Source: Mesorhizobium sp. (lineage in GTDB: Bacteria; Pseudomonadota; Alphaproteobacteria; Rhizobiales; Rhizobiaceae). From it: DNA of 64,000 bases. This document shows positions 45,554-54,510 of this stretch, one piece after another. The stretch covers positions 21,736-85,735 of the forward strand of contig NZ_SUGA01000013.1 of NCBI RefSeq assembly GCF_004963255.1, in the 5' to 3' direction. Position 1 is the stretch's first letter; each line of letters begins with the position of its first letter. Below the pieces are notes generated by a model, which did not search any database, was not told the DNA's origin, and saw only the letters and a program-made list of their open reading frames with translations. The translations under genes were made by a program, and so were the position numbers.

Positions 45554-45758
45554 GCGCGCGCCTCCGCGAAATCGCGCCGACGGCCGGTGATGCTGATCCA
45601 GCCCGACCCCGTTAGCTCCTGTCGACACGACGCCATCCCGACCGTTGATCCCTCCGCACATTAGACATGAGCGACATTCCTTGAAAAGCAAGGCGTTGCG
45701 TTAAGTCTCGCGCAACCAATGCGGCCTAGAATCGGCCATCGGATGTCGAGGGGATGAC

Positions 45759-46295
45759 ATGATGCGCAAGCCGATACTGCTTTTTGCCTTTCCGGCCCTG
45801 ATGCTGCTTCTCTTGGCGGCGGAGCGGATGGCGGCGCTGCTTCTCGGCTTTTATCCGGCGAGCCCCGCCGTGTGGCACGCCTGGCTTGAGCTGCGACCTT
45901 ACTCGACCATGTTCTGGCAGCAGGCGCATGTCTATCTCGGCGGATCGATGGCCGTCGACGCCGCTATCCTTGTTTTCGCGGCGGGCGCCTGCTGGATGGT
46001 TTGCCAGGCAAAGAGGTCGTCCGGCTTCTTCCTTGCCAACCATGCAGCCATGCTTTTCGCCGGTCTGATGATCGCGCTGAGCAGCCATGCCGAGACAGCG
46101 AGCACGATTGCCGCCTTCACGACGCCGCGCGGCTGGCGATACTCGCTGATGGTCGATTTCAGCCTGCAGAACTGCCTGGTGCTGTGCCTCGGTCTCGCGG
46201 CGTGCGCCTATTGCCACGTGGCTTTCCTGCGCGACGCGAAACTGCGCGCCGAAGCCCGTGCGGCCCGCATGCTGGCGCTGCAGCGCGACCTGTAA
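45759..46295 (+). CDS. Four-helix hypothetical membrane protein
   Basis: 178 residues with about four hydrophobic segments (PILLFAFPALMLLLLAAERM, SMAVDAAILVFAAGACWMV, AAMLFAGLMIALSS, CLVLCLGLAACAYCHVAFL). No domain is recognised. The short basic tail (KLRAEARAARMLALQ) is probably cytoplasmic. It is divergent from the SNase-like gene, convergent with the gene at 46325, and stands alone on this strand. Confidence 0.7.
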   Translation: MMRKPILLFAFPALMLLLLAAERMAALLLGFYPASPAVWHAWLELRPYSTMFWQQAHVYLGGSMAVDAAILVFAAGACWMVCQAKRSSGFFLANHAAMLFAGLMIALSSHAETASTIAAFTTPRGWRYSLMVDFSLQNCLVLCLGLAACAYCHVAFLRDAKLRAEARAARMLALQRDL

Positions 46296-46324
46296 CCCGC
46301 CGGCCCGGGCGACGGCCCGCGGGC

Positions 46325-46876
46325 TCAGTTGATCTTCTTGTAATAGACCTTGCCGTCGGGCTGCTGGATGCGCTGGTAGGACGGGTTGGGGCCGGGAGGC
46401 GCGACCTTGCGCTTGAACGAGGGCAGCCCGTCGCCGGAGCTTTCATCGACTGCGGACGCATCCGCCACCGTTGTGTTGCCGAGCATGCTCGGCTCCGGAG
46501 CGCCGGTCGCCGGTTCGCTGGCCCCGACGGGCTGGCCTTGCTCGAGCCTGGCGACATTGCCGTTGATCTGGCCGAAATTCGCCTGCAGCTGGCGGTCAAG
46601 TGTTTCGAACCGGCTCTGGAACCCGTTGTTGACGGTGTCGATGCGGGCGCCGATGCGCTGCTCGAACTGGCCGAGCTCTCCCAGCCGCGCCTCTATCGTC
46701 TTGAGGTCGTTGACGCCGCGATAGAGATAGACGGCGGCCGTCACGTTGACGGCGGTGACAAGCAACGCGCCGACGGCGATGACGCCGATCATCCTGGCGC
46801 GGCTGGGCTTTCCCGGAACGGTTTCCCGGTGACCGAGTTCGATTGCCGGAACGTCCGGCTCGCTGATCATCGTCAT
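46325..46876 (-). CDS. Single-span membrane protein with coiled coil
   Basis: 183 residues. One hydrophobic helix (MIGVIAVGALLVTAVNVTAAVYLY) is followed by an amphipathic stretch, DLKTIEARLGELGQFEQRIGA then TLDRQLQANFGQINGNVARLEQ, that looks like a coiled coil. The tail is low-complexity and ends YQRIQQPDGKVYYKKIN. The start overlaps the L,D-transpeptidase gene by 4 nt, suggesting a shared envelope role. No family is recognised. Confidence 0.7.
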   Translation of the reverse strand: MTMISEPDVPAIELGHRETVPGKPSRARMIGVIAVGALLVTAVNVTAAVYLYRGVNDLKTIEARLGELGQFEQRIGARIDTVNNGFQSRFETLDRQLQANFGQINGNVARLEQGQPVGASEPATGAPEPSMLGNTTVADASAVDESSGDGLPSFKRKVAPPGPNPSYQRIQQPDGKVYYKKIN

Positions 46877-47454
46877 TCAACCACCACCTTTGCGCCCACC
46901 ACGACGCGCTTGAAGAGATCGATCACATCGGTGTTCGTCAGCCGGAAGCATCCGGACGTGCCGTCGAAACCGACGCCCTTGGGATCGTTGGTGCCATGGA
47001 TGCGATAGAGCGTATCGCGCCCGTCGCGCGAAAGATAAAGCGCCCTGGCGCCGAGCGGATTGTAGGGACCGGCCGGCACCATCGCCGGCAGTTCGGGCTG
47101 GCGCGCGCGCATTTCCTTGGGCGGGCGCCATTCCGGCCATTCGGTCTTGGAGGCGATTTTGACCGTTCCGGTCCAGCCGAAACCGTCGCGGCCGACGCTG
47201 ATCTGGTAGCGGAGCGCCTGGCCCTGGCCCGTCACCAGATAAAGCGCCTTCTCGTTTTTGCGGATGACGATCGTGCCCGGCTGCTCGCTGCTCTCAAAGG
47301 CGACTGCCTTGCGCAAGCTGGGGCCCATGGCGGGCAGCGGCGGCAGGCTTGACGCGGCTTGCGCGAAACCGCAGGCCGACATCGACGCCATGCCGATCAG
47401 GCAGGCAGCCGCGAGGCGCGCCGTCACGCGCCGCTTCGAGCTAGCGCTGGGCAT
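46873..47454 (-). CDS. L,D-transpeptidase (YkuD family)
   Basis: 193 residues with a signal peptide (ACLIGMASMSACGFAQAASS, which includes a possible lipobox). The catalytic YkuD core ends in LYRIHGTNDPKGVGFDG then TSGCFRLTNTDVIDLF, the HGT...SxGCxR motif with the active Cys. PSGPYNPLGARAL-like MVPAGPYNPLGARALYL is also typical. It cross-links peptidoglycan or attaches proteins to it. The start overlaps the end of cpaE by 14 nt. Confidence 0.9.
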   Translation of the reverse strand: MPSASSKRRVTARLAAACLIGMASMSACGFAQAASSLPPLPAMGPSLRKAVAFESSEQPGTIVIRKNEKALYLVTGQGQALRYQISVGRDGFGWTGTVKIASKTEWPEWRPPKEMRARQPELPAMVPAGPYNPLGARALYLSRDGRDTLYRIHGTNDPKGVGFDGTSGCFRLTNTDVIDLFKRVVVGAKVVVE

Positions 47455-48604
47455 TGTCCAGCCGCTCCTTGAACATGCGTTTCAAGTCCTTGTTGAAGCG
47501 CGCGCGTCCGTCCACCTCGGAGGGCAGGATGGCGCGATTGAGAGCATCGGCCAGGAGCGCGTTGTCCAGCGCCAGCGACTTGATGTGCGGCGCCTTGAAG
47601 ATCTTCTCCAGCTCGCTGCGCGAGAAGTGGTTGCCGAACCATTTGCGCTTGTGCTTGTTGGCGACCAGCGTGATGCTGACCTTGTTGCCGCGCAATTCGC
47701 GGATCTTCTTGTAGAGCCGCTTGCCTTGCCTCAGCGAAGCGACGTTGAGCTCGAAGACGATGAAGATCTCGTCGCTCGTGCGCAGCACCGAGTCATGCCA
47801 CGGCGCCTCGATATTGGGCAGGTCGATGACGATGTCGTCGAAGCGGTAGGCGACGAGGTCGAGCAGCCGGAACACGAAGTCGGAACCGTGTGGCTCGAAC
47901 GGCAGCTGCGGCCGCTCGAAGGAGTAGAGCGTGAGGCCTGACGGCCGCGACAATTTGATGACGTCCATCAGCTCGACATCGAGCCTGTCCGGCTGGCCGA
48001 TGATGCCGGAAAGGTCGAACTGATTGAACTGGTTGAGATAGGCGCCGCAATTGGCGCTCTGGAAGTCGAGGTCGACGAGGCAGGTCGCGGCCGCCCGCTC
48101 GGCCGACTTCGAGGCAAGGTGCTCCGCCGCCGAGATCGCCAGCGTGGTGGCGCCGGCCCCGCCGCTTGCGGCGATGAAGGTGATGATGCGGCTCTTGGTG
48201 CCCTGGCTGCCGGTGTCGTGGAAGGTGACGGCGTTGAGCAGCTCCTTGGCGTCGAGCGGCTTGTGCAGCCAGTCGGACGCGTTCATGCGCACCAGCACGC
48301 GCGTCTGCTCGGAGGTGAGCTCGTCCGAGATCGCGATCAGCGGCACCGACGCCCAGGCCGCGCGCGCCTCGACGATCGCCGGATTGCCGAGCAGCTCGCC
48401 ATTGCCGAGGTCGAGGATGATGATGCCCGGCCGGCTGTCGACCGGCGGCCCCTTCAGGAACTCCGCCGCGTCCGAGACCTTGACGTCATAGATCGCCAGC
48501 GCGTCGAGCCGCGTGGTGACGTCGCGCTTGAAATTCGGATCCGACGAAAACAGGGCGACCTGTTTGCGCTTGGTTGGGAGAACTCTTGTGTCGATGGCGT
48601 TCAT
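47441..48604 (-). CDS. cpaE: Pilus assembly ATPase CpaE/TadZ
   Basis: 387 residues. Residues 1-130 form a receiver-like domain (IIILDLGNGELLGN, LHKPLDAKELLN). The MinD-like ATPase follows with the deviant Walker A FIAASGGAGATTLAISAAEHL and Walker B TCLVDLDFQSANCGAYLN. CpaE/TadZ localises the Tad secretion machine at the pole. The start overlaps the TadE gene stop by 4 nt in the minus-strand pilus operon. Confidence 0.93.
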   Translation of the reverse strand: MNAIDTRVLPTKRKQVALFSSDPNFKRDVTTRLDALAIYDVKVSDAAEFLKGPPVDSRPGIIILDLGNGELLGNPAIVEARAAWASVPLIAISDELTSEQTRVLVRMNASDWLHKPLDAKELLNAVTFHDTGSQGTKSRIITFIAASGGAGATTLAISAAEHLASKSAERAAATCLVDLDFQSANCGAYLNQFNQFDLSGIIGQPDRLDVELMDVIKLSRPSGLTLYSFERPQLPFEPHGSDFVFRLLDLVAYRFDDIVIDLPNIEAPWHDSVLRTSDEIFIVFELNVASLRQGKRLYKKIRELRGNKVSITLVANKHKRKWFGNHFSRSELEKIFKAPHIKSLALDNALLADALNRAILPSEVDGRARFNKDLKRMFKERLDNAQR

Positions 48605-49248
48605 GTTGGCGCGCTCGTTTTCAGGTCTTCGCCCGTCACCGTGCTCAGCATGGAGGGCATCGTCATGTTTCCAAACCCGAGCAAACCGCCCAGGAAGAAG
48701 AACTGGAAGTCGATGTTCTGCAGGTTGACAATGATGGTCGGCACCGGGCCGTCGAGCCGCGTTTGATAGCCGAGGCCGGTTGCCGTGTAAGTCACCACGA
48801 CATTATTGCGCTTCAGGCCAGGGAAGAAATGGCACATGCCGGGTCTCTGATTGGCAGACAGTACAGGGCAAGCATCGTCGTTGGTGGCTGCGGTATCGCC
48901 ACGAAAGATTCGACTGAAAGCGGCAGAATTGAATATCGCGGAATTGCCGTTGCATGCGCCCGCGCTGCCGGAATATTTGCATTCGAACGAGTACGTCCCC
49001 GCTGTGATAGGCGCCCCGGGATTTGAAGCCGGATCTGCTGCTGCAAGCGTGGCTGCGTTTACTACCGGATCGGAAATCGACGCCAGCCTTGCGCCCATCT
49101 CCACGGCTTTGGTTGCCGCGTTCCATTGATAGAAGGCGTAGCCGAAGTCGACGAAGCCGAGGTTGAGGGTGAGCAGCAAAGTAATGGCGATGGCCATTTC
49201 GACCATTGCCGCTCCGTCCTCCGATTTTGTGAACCGCGTTAGCATCAT
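48601..49248 (-). CDS. TadE-family minor pilin
   Basis: 215 residues. The N-terminal TRFTKSEDGAAMVEMAIAITLLLTLNLGFVDFGYAFYQWNA is the TadE signature, a prepilin-like cleavage site (GAAMVE) and hydrophobic helix. The rest is exported and has several Cys. TadE-type pseudopilins are processed by the prepilin peptidase and are needed for Flp pilus assembly. It overlaps both neighbours by a few bases. Confidence 0.88.
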   Translation of the reverse strand: MMLTRFTKSEDGAAMVEMAIAITLLLTLNLGFVDFGYAFYQWNAATKAVEMGARLASISDPVVNAATLAAADPASNPGAPITAGTYSFECKYSGSAGACNGNSAIFNSAAFSRIFRGDTAATNDDACPVLSANQRPGMCHFFPGLKRNNVVVTYTATGLGYQTRLDGPVPTIIVNLQNIDFQFFFLGGLLGFGNMTMPSMLSTVTGEDLKTSAPT

Positions 49249-49790
49249 TAGAACCGGATCAACCGCTCCTGATGACTGGACGTCAGTGTAATCGGACCGA
49301 TATTAAGCAGCGACAGCAGGCCGACGCCGCTATAATTGATGGTGCCTGAAGCCGTTACAATGCAAACCTGCGACGTCGTCGAAAGATAGAGGACAGTGCC
49401 GGTGCCGGGGTCTACTGCGTTTTTGCAGTCGGCCGGATCGGCGATAGTCACCGCGACATCGGATGACTGCCAGCCTTTGATGCGTGCTGACCCGGTCCCC
49501 GCAACATTGCCGAAGACGACAATATTCGTGGCGATACTGGCACAATCGATCGCAGTGAGTCCGGCATCCGTATAAAGTTGGCTGTTGCAGCGTGCCGCGA
49601 AGCGCGCGCCATCGCTGAGACCGGTTTCCATCAGCAGCTTTTCGTGAATCAGGTTGCCGAACTCGAACACGCCCGCAGACAGAACGAACATCAGCGGGGC
49701 AACGATCGCCATTTCGACCAGCACGGTGCCACGCTCGTCTCGGCGAAAACGACTGAAGACACAGGACAGGAACTTCGCCATGGCTATCAC
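49248..49790 (-). CDS. TadE/TadF-family minor pilin
   Basis: 180 residues. RFRRDERGTVLVEMAIVAPLMFVLSAGVFEFGNLIHEKLLMETGLSDGARFAAR is a TadE-like N-terminus with a GTVLVE processing site. The exported part has paired Cys residues (ARCNSQ, IDCASI). It is a second pseudopilin, fitting the TadE/TadF pair. ATG 49790 overlaps the TadG stop by 4 nt; MAKFL at 49781 is an alternative start. Confidence 0.88.
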   Translation of the reverse strand: MIAMAKFLSCVFSRFRRDERGTVLVEMAIVAPLMFVLSAGVFEFGNLIHEKLLMETGLSDGARFAARCNSQLYTDAGLTAIDCASIATNIVVFGNVAGTGSARIKGWQSSDVAVTIADPADCKNAVDPGTGTVLYLSTTSQVCIVTASGTINYSGVGLLSLLNIGPITLTSSHQERLIRF

Positions 49791-51313
49791 CGGTATAGCT
49801 GCACTTCATCGCGCAGGAATTTGTCGAGCGTGCCCTGGCCCTCACGCCCAGTGACATCAACGAGTTCGACCCTAATGGTCTGGTCTGATCCGCTTTCGAC
49901 GGTCTCGGTGATGAAGAAACTGCCGAAGGCTTCGACCGGAAGGGGTGGCGAGGAATTGCCGCCGCCCATCAGCCCGGCCGCCGCCAGCGCCTGACAGTTC
50001 AGGATGGCGCCATAGAGAATGCGTCGATCGGGATTGGAGACTTTGTTTGACGAGCAAGCGGGTGCTCCGACCTCGCCGCCGTTCGAGGCATGTCCGACGA
50101 TGCCTTGCGCTATCTCATAGCGGTAGACACTGTAGCGGGTGGGCTGGTTCGTATTGCTGGCAGGGTTCACGCCATCCGCTCCCAGGGGCTTTGGAACGCT
50201 CACAGGATTGATAGTGGTCGCGAAATTGGTGCTCCAATACTGGTTGAAGTCCCAATTGCCGTTACCAATGCGATTGTTGTTGGTGCAGCCCCCAGTAGCG
50301 CAGTTGTCGCGCGGAAAGGCATCGTATTTGGTGGGATCGGGCGGGCTGGCGAGATCGGCGTTGCACGCGTTCCCCTTGCCCTTCGACGGCATCTGATAGC
50401 CTTTGCGCACGTTTTCGCCGGGAGCATAGTTGGGGTCGTTCTTGTTGCCATTCATCGACCCGTTATAGACGTCGAAGCGGACGTTAAGCGCGTCCCTGAC
50501 CGTCGCGATGAACCCCGGCCGCAGCAGGACGCCTCGCGAATTGTAGCACGCCGCCGACTTGGTCTTGGCGATCATGTCCCTGATCCCGTTGGCCCCGTGT
50601 GAATCATCAGGCGGCTGCAGGAAGCCATAGTTGCCCGGTGAATTCTGCGCCGTTGAGCCGCCTTGCTGGCGCAGTTCGATAAGGCGCCGGCGCTTAGCTG
50701 GATCTGCGGCGACTGAATAAACGGTTTCGGTCGTCGAATTTTCATAGGGATTGCAGATGTAAACCGGCGTGAAGTCACAGACGCCACGAGTGAAGCCGGC
50801 GACCGAGACGGTCCCTACGGTGAACGAATTGTCAGCTGTATTCCCGCTGATGAATGAGATCGGAAACATCGAAGAGAAGCCGACGGGCGTGGCCGTCACT
50901 TCGACGTATCGAGCCTCGAGCGCGCCACCTGATGCCTCATTGGTAATGACATTGGCTGCTGTGATTGGGAGATTGTCGGTGGCCGGGATAGATCTCAGAT
51001 AACGCCTGGTGACGCCGGCCGCCTGAAGAGTTTGCTCGACGCCGGTCGGGCCCGAGAACCTGTAGTGGTTGGTCACCAGATTTGCTAACGCTCTATCTGC
51101 TCTGATGATCGAGTCCGACCGACCGTCGAGTTCCGCAGCGGCGGCGAGCGCCATGGCATCGGTGCCCTTCTGCAGATCGTTGTGCAGGTTGTTGGCCCGG
51201 CTCATGTCTATCGCAAGGATAGATAGGCCGATGATGGCTGGCAGCATTATGCTGACGAGGATAAGCGCTATACCCCTCTGATCGCGCCAGAACCTGCGCA
51301 TGGTCCCCAACAT
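49787..51313 (-). CDS. TadG-like pilus assembly protein
   Basis: About 508 residues. RRFWRDQRGIALILVSIMLP then AIIGLSILAIDMSRANNL is the N-terminal helix of TadG, and HNDLQKGTDAMALAAAAELDG completes it. The C-terminal region is a large exported domain with Cys clusters (CDFTPVYICNPY, NCATGGCTNNN) and no clear von Willebrand domain. Start ATG 51313 or 51301 is likely; a frame 19 codons longer adds a basic run. It is followed by the two TadE genes. Confidence 0.85.
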   Translation of the reverse strand: MLGTMRRFWRDQRGIALILVSIMLPAIIGLSILAIDMSRANNLHNDLQKGTDAMALAAAAELDGRSDSIIRADRALANLVTNHYRFSGPTGVEQTLQAAGVTRRYLRSIPATDNLPITAANVITNEASGGALEARYVEVTATPVGFSSMFPISFISGNTADNSFTVGTVSVAGFTRGVCDFTPVYICNPYENSTTETVYSVAADPAKRRRLIELRQQGGSTAQNSPGNYGFLQPPDDSHGANGIRDMIAKTKSAACYNSRGVLLRPGFIATVRDALNVRFDVYNGSMNGNKNDPNYAPGENVRKGYQMPSKGKGNACNADLASPPDPTKYDAFPRDNCATGGCTNNNRIGNGNWDFNQYWSTNFATTINPVSVPKPLGADGVNPASNTNQPTRYSVYRYEIAQGIVGHASNGGEVGAPACSSNKVSNPDRRILYGAILNCQALAAAGLMGGGNSSPPLPVEAFGSFFITETVESGSDQTIRVELVDVTGREGQGTLDKFLRDEVQLYR

Positions 51314-51382
51314 GACCTTACTCTCTATTCTTTCTGCGCCGATCCTCGCTGCTTGGCGCCTTCTTCGCATCTTCTGCTCAGT

Positions 51383-51679
51383 TCACGGTGTACTTACGCC
51401 AGTCGGACCGACATTCACCGTCATGTTCGTCGCCGGTGCGGACGTCTTGGGCGGAAGCTTGTATTTCTGAACGACGCCGACCGATCGTGCGCCGTCGCCT
51501 TCGATCTTCGTGTCGTTCGATGCCGGGTTGTACGGATCGACTGTCTGCAGCAGCTGGTTGGCCTTCTGGGAGTCGCCGGAAGCCAGCGTCATCGTGTCGT
51601 AATTGTTGAGATAGTCGGCCGCGCAGCTCGAAAGCAGGCCAGTGCCGAGAAGAACGAGCAGAAGCTTATTTCTTGACAT
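51383..51679 (-). CDS. Small pilus-locus lipoprotein
   Basis: 98 residues. KLLLVLLGTGLLSSCAADYLNNYDTMTLASGDSQKANQ contains a lipobox (LLSSC) and the conserved DYLxxxDTxTLxxGD pattern seen in small lipoproteins of rhizobial Tad loci. A 14-nt overlap with the end of cpaC implies translational coupling. It is much shorter than CpaD (about 220 residues) and lacks its signature, so it may replace or assist CpaD as secretin pilotin. Confidence 0.78.
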   Translation of the reverse strand: MSRNKLLLVLLGTGLLSSCAADYLNNYDTMTLASGDSQKANQLLQTVDPYNPASNDTKIEGDGARSVGVVQKYKLPPKTSAPATNMTVNVGPTGVSTP

Positions 51680-53111
51680 AGACCAGCTTGTCCTTCGATT
51701 TTACGTCCAGCATGTGGCCATAGGGCCCGGTGACTCCCTCGCCATGCTCGTACATGCGGATCATGTCCTTGTTCACCTCGAGCTGGCCGAGCAGCATGAG
51801 TTCCGGATCGTTGGCCGGCTTCGTCTTGTCGAAGGGCGTCGCCAGCTGCTCGCCGGGCTTCACCGGGCGCACTAGGTGCGGCGTGACGATGACGACCAAT
51901 TCGGTCTCTTCCTTCTGCGTGCTCGAATTGTGGAACAGCGCGCCGATGATCGGCACCTGCCCGAGCCACGGCACCTGATCCTGCAGCCTGGTATTCTTGC
52001 TGGAGAGCAGACCGCCAACAGCGAAGCTCTGGCCGTCACGCAGGTCGACGACGGTTGCCAGCTTACGGTTGGTGAAAATCGGGTCGCCTGCTGGCGTGAA
52101 GCCGGTCAGGTCGCTGACTTCCGGCGCTAGCTTGATGTGGATCTTGCCGTCGTCGAGCACCACCGGAGTGAAATTCAGATTGACCCCAAACTGCTTGAAT
52201 ACAATTTCGATTTCGCCTTGGCTGTTGACACTGCGGATAGGCACCTCACCACCAGCGTTGAAGCTGGCGGTTTCGCCGGAAACCGTTGTCAAGTTGGGTT
52301 CCGCCAGCAGGCGCACGACGCCCTTCGATTCTAGCGCTTCGATAATCAGGTCGACCTTGATGTTACTGTCGATGACGCGAGTAATCAGAGCTCCGAATGG
52401 GCTCGTGTTTGACAGCAGACCAGTTAAAAGATCGCCGGGGCCAAGCACCACGTTGTCTTTGTCGACAGCAGCGATTCCGGTGCCGGTTCGGGTCGTGCCT
52501 CGGCTGTTCGTGCTTCTGATCGACACCCCGAGATCGCGGCCGGCATTGCGCTTGGCCTCAAGGATGCGCACCGACAGATTGACCTGCTCGCTGTCATCGA
52601 TGGTGACGGCATTGATGATGGCGTCAGGGCCATATTGCTGCGTCACTTCGACGATCTGTGCCAGCGTCGCGGCGTCCTTGACATGGCCGCTCAGGCGCAC
52701 CTTGCCGTTGATCGAGCCGATCTCGATACGTGCCTTTGGCGCCACTTGGCGGATCGCGGCCGCCATGTCGCTGACATCCTGGCCGACCTCGATCTGGATA
52801 GCGCCCAGCGAGCGCTTGTCCTCAGAAAATAGGTTGACTGTAGTGGTGCCGAGACTCTTGCCGATGATGTAGAGTGTCTTGTCGGTCATCGGTTGCGCGT
52901 CGGCGATCTTTTCGTCGCCGACGACGATATCGCCCAACGTCGCGTTGACCGTGATGGTCGTGGATTGGGAGACGGGCACGAATACGCGATGCAGCGAGGG
53001 GCTCGACACGTCGATGAAGCGGTCAGCCGCGCTGGCCGGAGGGCCAAGCATCGCCGGTGCAACCACGAAGGAAAGCGCGGCCGCCGCTCTCCTGAACCAA
53101 AAACCCAGCAT
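51666..53111 (-). CDS. cpaC: Flp pilus secretin CpaC/RcpA
   Basis: 481 residues with a signal peptide (LSFVVAPAMLGPPASAAD). The N-terminal pilus/BON-like domain (TITVNATLGDIVVGDEKIADAQPM) is followed by LSGHVKDAATLAQIVEVT. The secretin domain is LIEALESKGVVRLLAEPNLTTVSGETASFNAGGEVPI, and PWLGQVPIIGALFHN is the conserved end. It forms the outer-membrane channel for Flp pili. GGGGAGACGGGA precedes ATG 53111. Confidence 0.95.
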   Translation of the reverse strand: MLGFWFRRAAAALSFVVAPAMLGPPASAADRFIDVSSPSLHRVFVPVSQSTTITVNATLGDIVVGDEKIADAQPMTDKTLYIIGKSLGTTTVNLFSEDKRSLGAIQIEVGQDVSDMAAAIRQVAPKARIEIGSINGKVRLSGHVKDAATLAQIVEVTQQYGPDAIINAVTIDDSEQVNLSVRILEAKRNAGRDLGVSIRSTNSRGTTRTGTGIAAVDKDNVVLGPGDLLTGLLSNTSPFGALITRVIDSNIKVDLIIEALESKGVVRLLAEPNLTTVSGETASFNAGGEVPIRSVNSQGEIEIVFKQFGVNLNFTPVVLDDGKIHIKLAPEVSDLTGFTPAGDPIFTNRKLATVVDLRDGQSFAVGGLLSSKNTRLQDQVPWLGQVPIIGALFHNSSTQKEETELVVIVTPHLVRPVKPGEQLATPFDKTKPANDPELMLLGQLEVNKDMIRMYEHGEGVTGPYGHMLDVKSKDKLVYVKK

Positions 53112-53161
53112 TCCCGTCTCCCCAATTTGCTGCCTGTGGCAGCCCGCCGCGCCGACCCTCG

Positions 53162-54190
53162 TCAGTCTTGTCGCGGCACCTCATATGATTCCAGCTTAAC
53201 GCCACGGAACACCCCGACGGTCACCCGCGTGGGCTGCTCAGGCTGCACGTATTTGACCACTTCCTTGACCTGCGGAGCCGGAGCGACGACCGGCGCAGGC
53301 TTCGCCTTGTTCAACTGGTCGATCTTGCTGCCGACGCTCTCCACTGCCTTGGCTAACCCATCGATCTTGTCATCGGCGCGCTTGCGCTCTTCGGCAGCCG
53401 CGGCGTCTGCCGCTTTCTTCCTGTCGAGCTCTGCCTGGCGTTTCGCGACATCGTCCGGCGTGTCGCCGGTTAAATCGGCGAGCGTCACGCGCTCGGTGGT
53501 CTCGCCTTTATTGGCTGCAGTCTGGCGAAGCGCCAGAGACAACTGGCCCGCGCCGGCGGCAAGCGTCAGCTTCTGCGCATCCTTGGTGCTGACCTCTACG
53601 GTGACTGCTTTGACGACTGTCGGACTCTCCTTGCTTTCGTCGGCGACCTGATCGACGGCAAGCACCTTGACACTCTGCAGCAGCACGTCGACGAAGCTCT
53701 TTTCCGGACCATCATTACTGCGCACGCTGCGAGTCAGGAGGATGTCGACGCGATCACCCGGAAAGACGAAGCCCGCGACGCCGAGCACGTCATTGACGCG
53801 GATCGAAACCGCTTTCATACCTTCGCCGAGCACGGCCGAAAGCGTGGCGCGCTGTCCGGCGCCGGTGATCTTGCTAGTCAGAACCGGCTCGTTGACACTG
53901 ATTGTCTGCAAGGCCTGACGCGTGCCATTGCCGGCCAGCGCGTCTTTGACTGTCTTGAACGCTCCGGCAGGCACCGATCCCGCCGGCCATGCGATTTCAC
54001 GCAATTTGTCGGCGCTAAGCGTGTCGCCGAACTTCAGCGGAGTAGCCGCTACCACAAGAGTGCTCGCTTGCACGCCGTTCGATTGAGCCAGCGCACTTCG
54101 CTGGTTGGCCAACCAGATGTTGGCGAGCACGACCGCCAAAACACCGAACACGCCGGCAAGGACAATCATTATAACTGTATTTGCGCGCAT
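53162..54190 (-). CDS. cpaB: Flp pilus assembly protein CpaB/RcpC
   Basis: 342 residues. One N-terminal membrane helix (VIMIVLAGVFGVLAVVLANIWL) precedes the SAF domain (VVAATPLKFGDTLSADKLREI and VFPGDRVDILLTRS). The region after 230 is Ala/Lys/Glu-rich with a coiled-coil DRKKAADAAAAEERK, and the end is VFRGVKLESYEVPRQD. CpaB stabilises the secretin and may bind peptidoglycan. It precedes cpaC by 50 bp. Confidence 0.93.
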   Translation of the reverse strand: MRANTVIMIVLAGVFGVLAVVLANIWLANQRSALAQSNGVQASTLVVAATPLKFGDTLSADKLREIAWPAGSVPAGAFKTVKDALAGNGTRQALQTISVNEPVLTSKITGAGQRATLSAVLGEGMKAVSIRVNDVLGVAGFVFPGDRVDILLTRSVRSNDGPEKSFVDVLLQSVKVLAVDQVADESKESPTVVKAVTVEVSTKDAQKLTLAAGAGQLSLALRQTAANKGETTERVTLADLTGDTPDDVAKRQAELDRKKAADAAAAEERKRADDKIDGLAKAVESVGSKIDQLNKAKPAPVVAPAPQVKEVVKYVQPEQPTRVTVGVFRGVKLESYEVPRQD

Positions 54191-54297
54191 CAGCCCAACC
54201 CCAGAAGGCCATCTCTCTTCCGCATCTGCCCCGGTGCGGATTTTCTGTTCTGTCAGGTCCGGACCAAATAGGCCCGGACCTGACGTATAGAAATCGA

Positions 54298-54510
54298 TCA
54301 GCTACCAGTGCCGGAACCGCAGCTGCCGATGTTGCTGGCGTTCAAGTCGGTGCAAAGGTCGGTGAAGCGACCATTCACCCACAGACCGATGCCGACGATG
54401 ATCAAAATCGCTGCGCCGGCAATGATGCCGACCAGGATTGAATATTCGACCATAGCAGCGCCGTTTTCTTCGTCGCGGAACTGCCGGGCCATCGTCATGA
54501 GCTTCTTCAT
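54298..54510 (-). CDS. Flp-family type IVb pilin
   Basis: 70 residues. The leader MKKLMTMARQFRDEENG is cleaved before AAMVEYSILVGIIAGAAILIIVGIGLWVNGRF, the Flp motif with Glu at +4 and Tyr at +5. The mature pilin is about 53 residues with two Cys near the end. GGGAGAA lies upstream of ATG 54510; a longer open frame is not needed. It is the first gene of the minus-strand pilus arm. Confidence 0.95.
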   Translation of the reverse strand: MKKLMTMARQFRDEENGAAMVEYSILVGIIAGAAILIIVGIGLWVNGRFTDLCTDLNASNIGSCGSGTGS

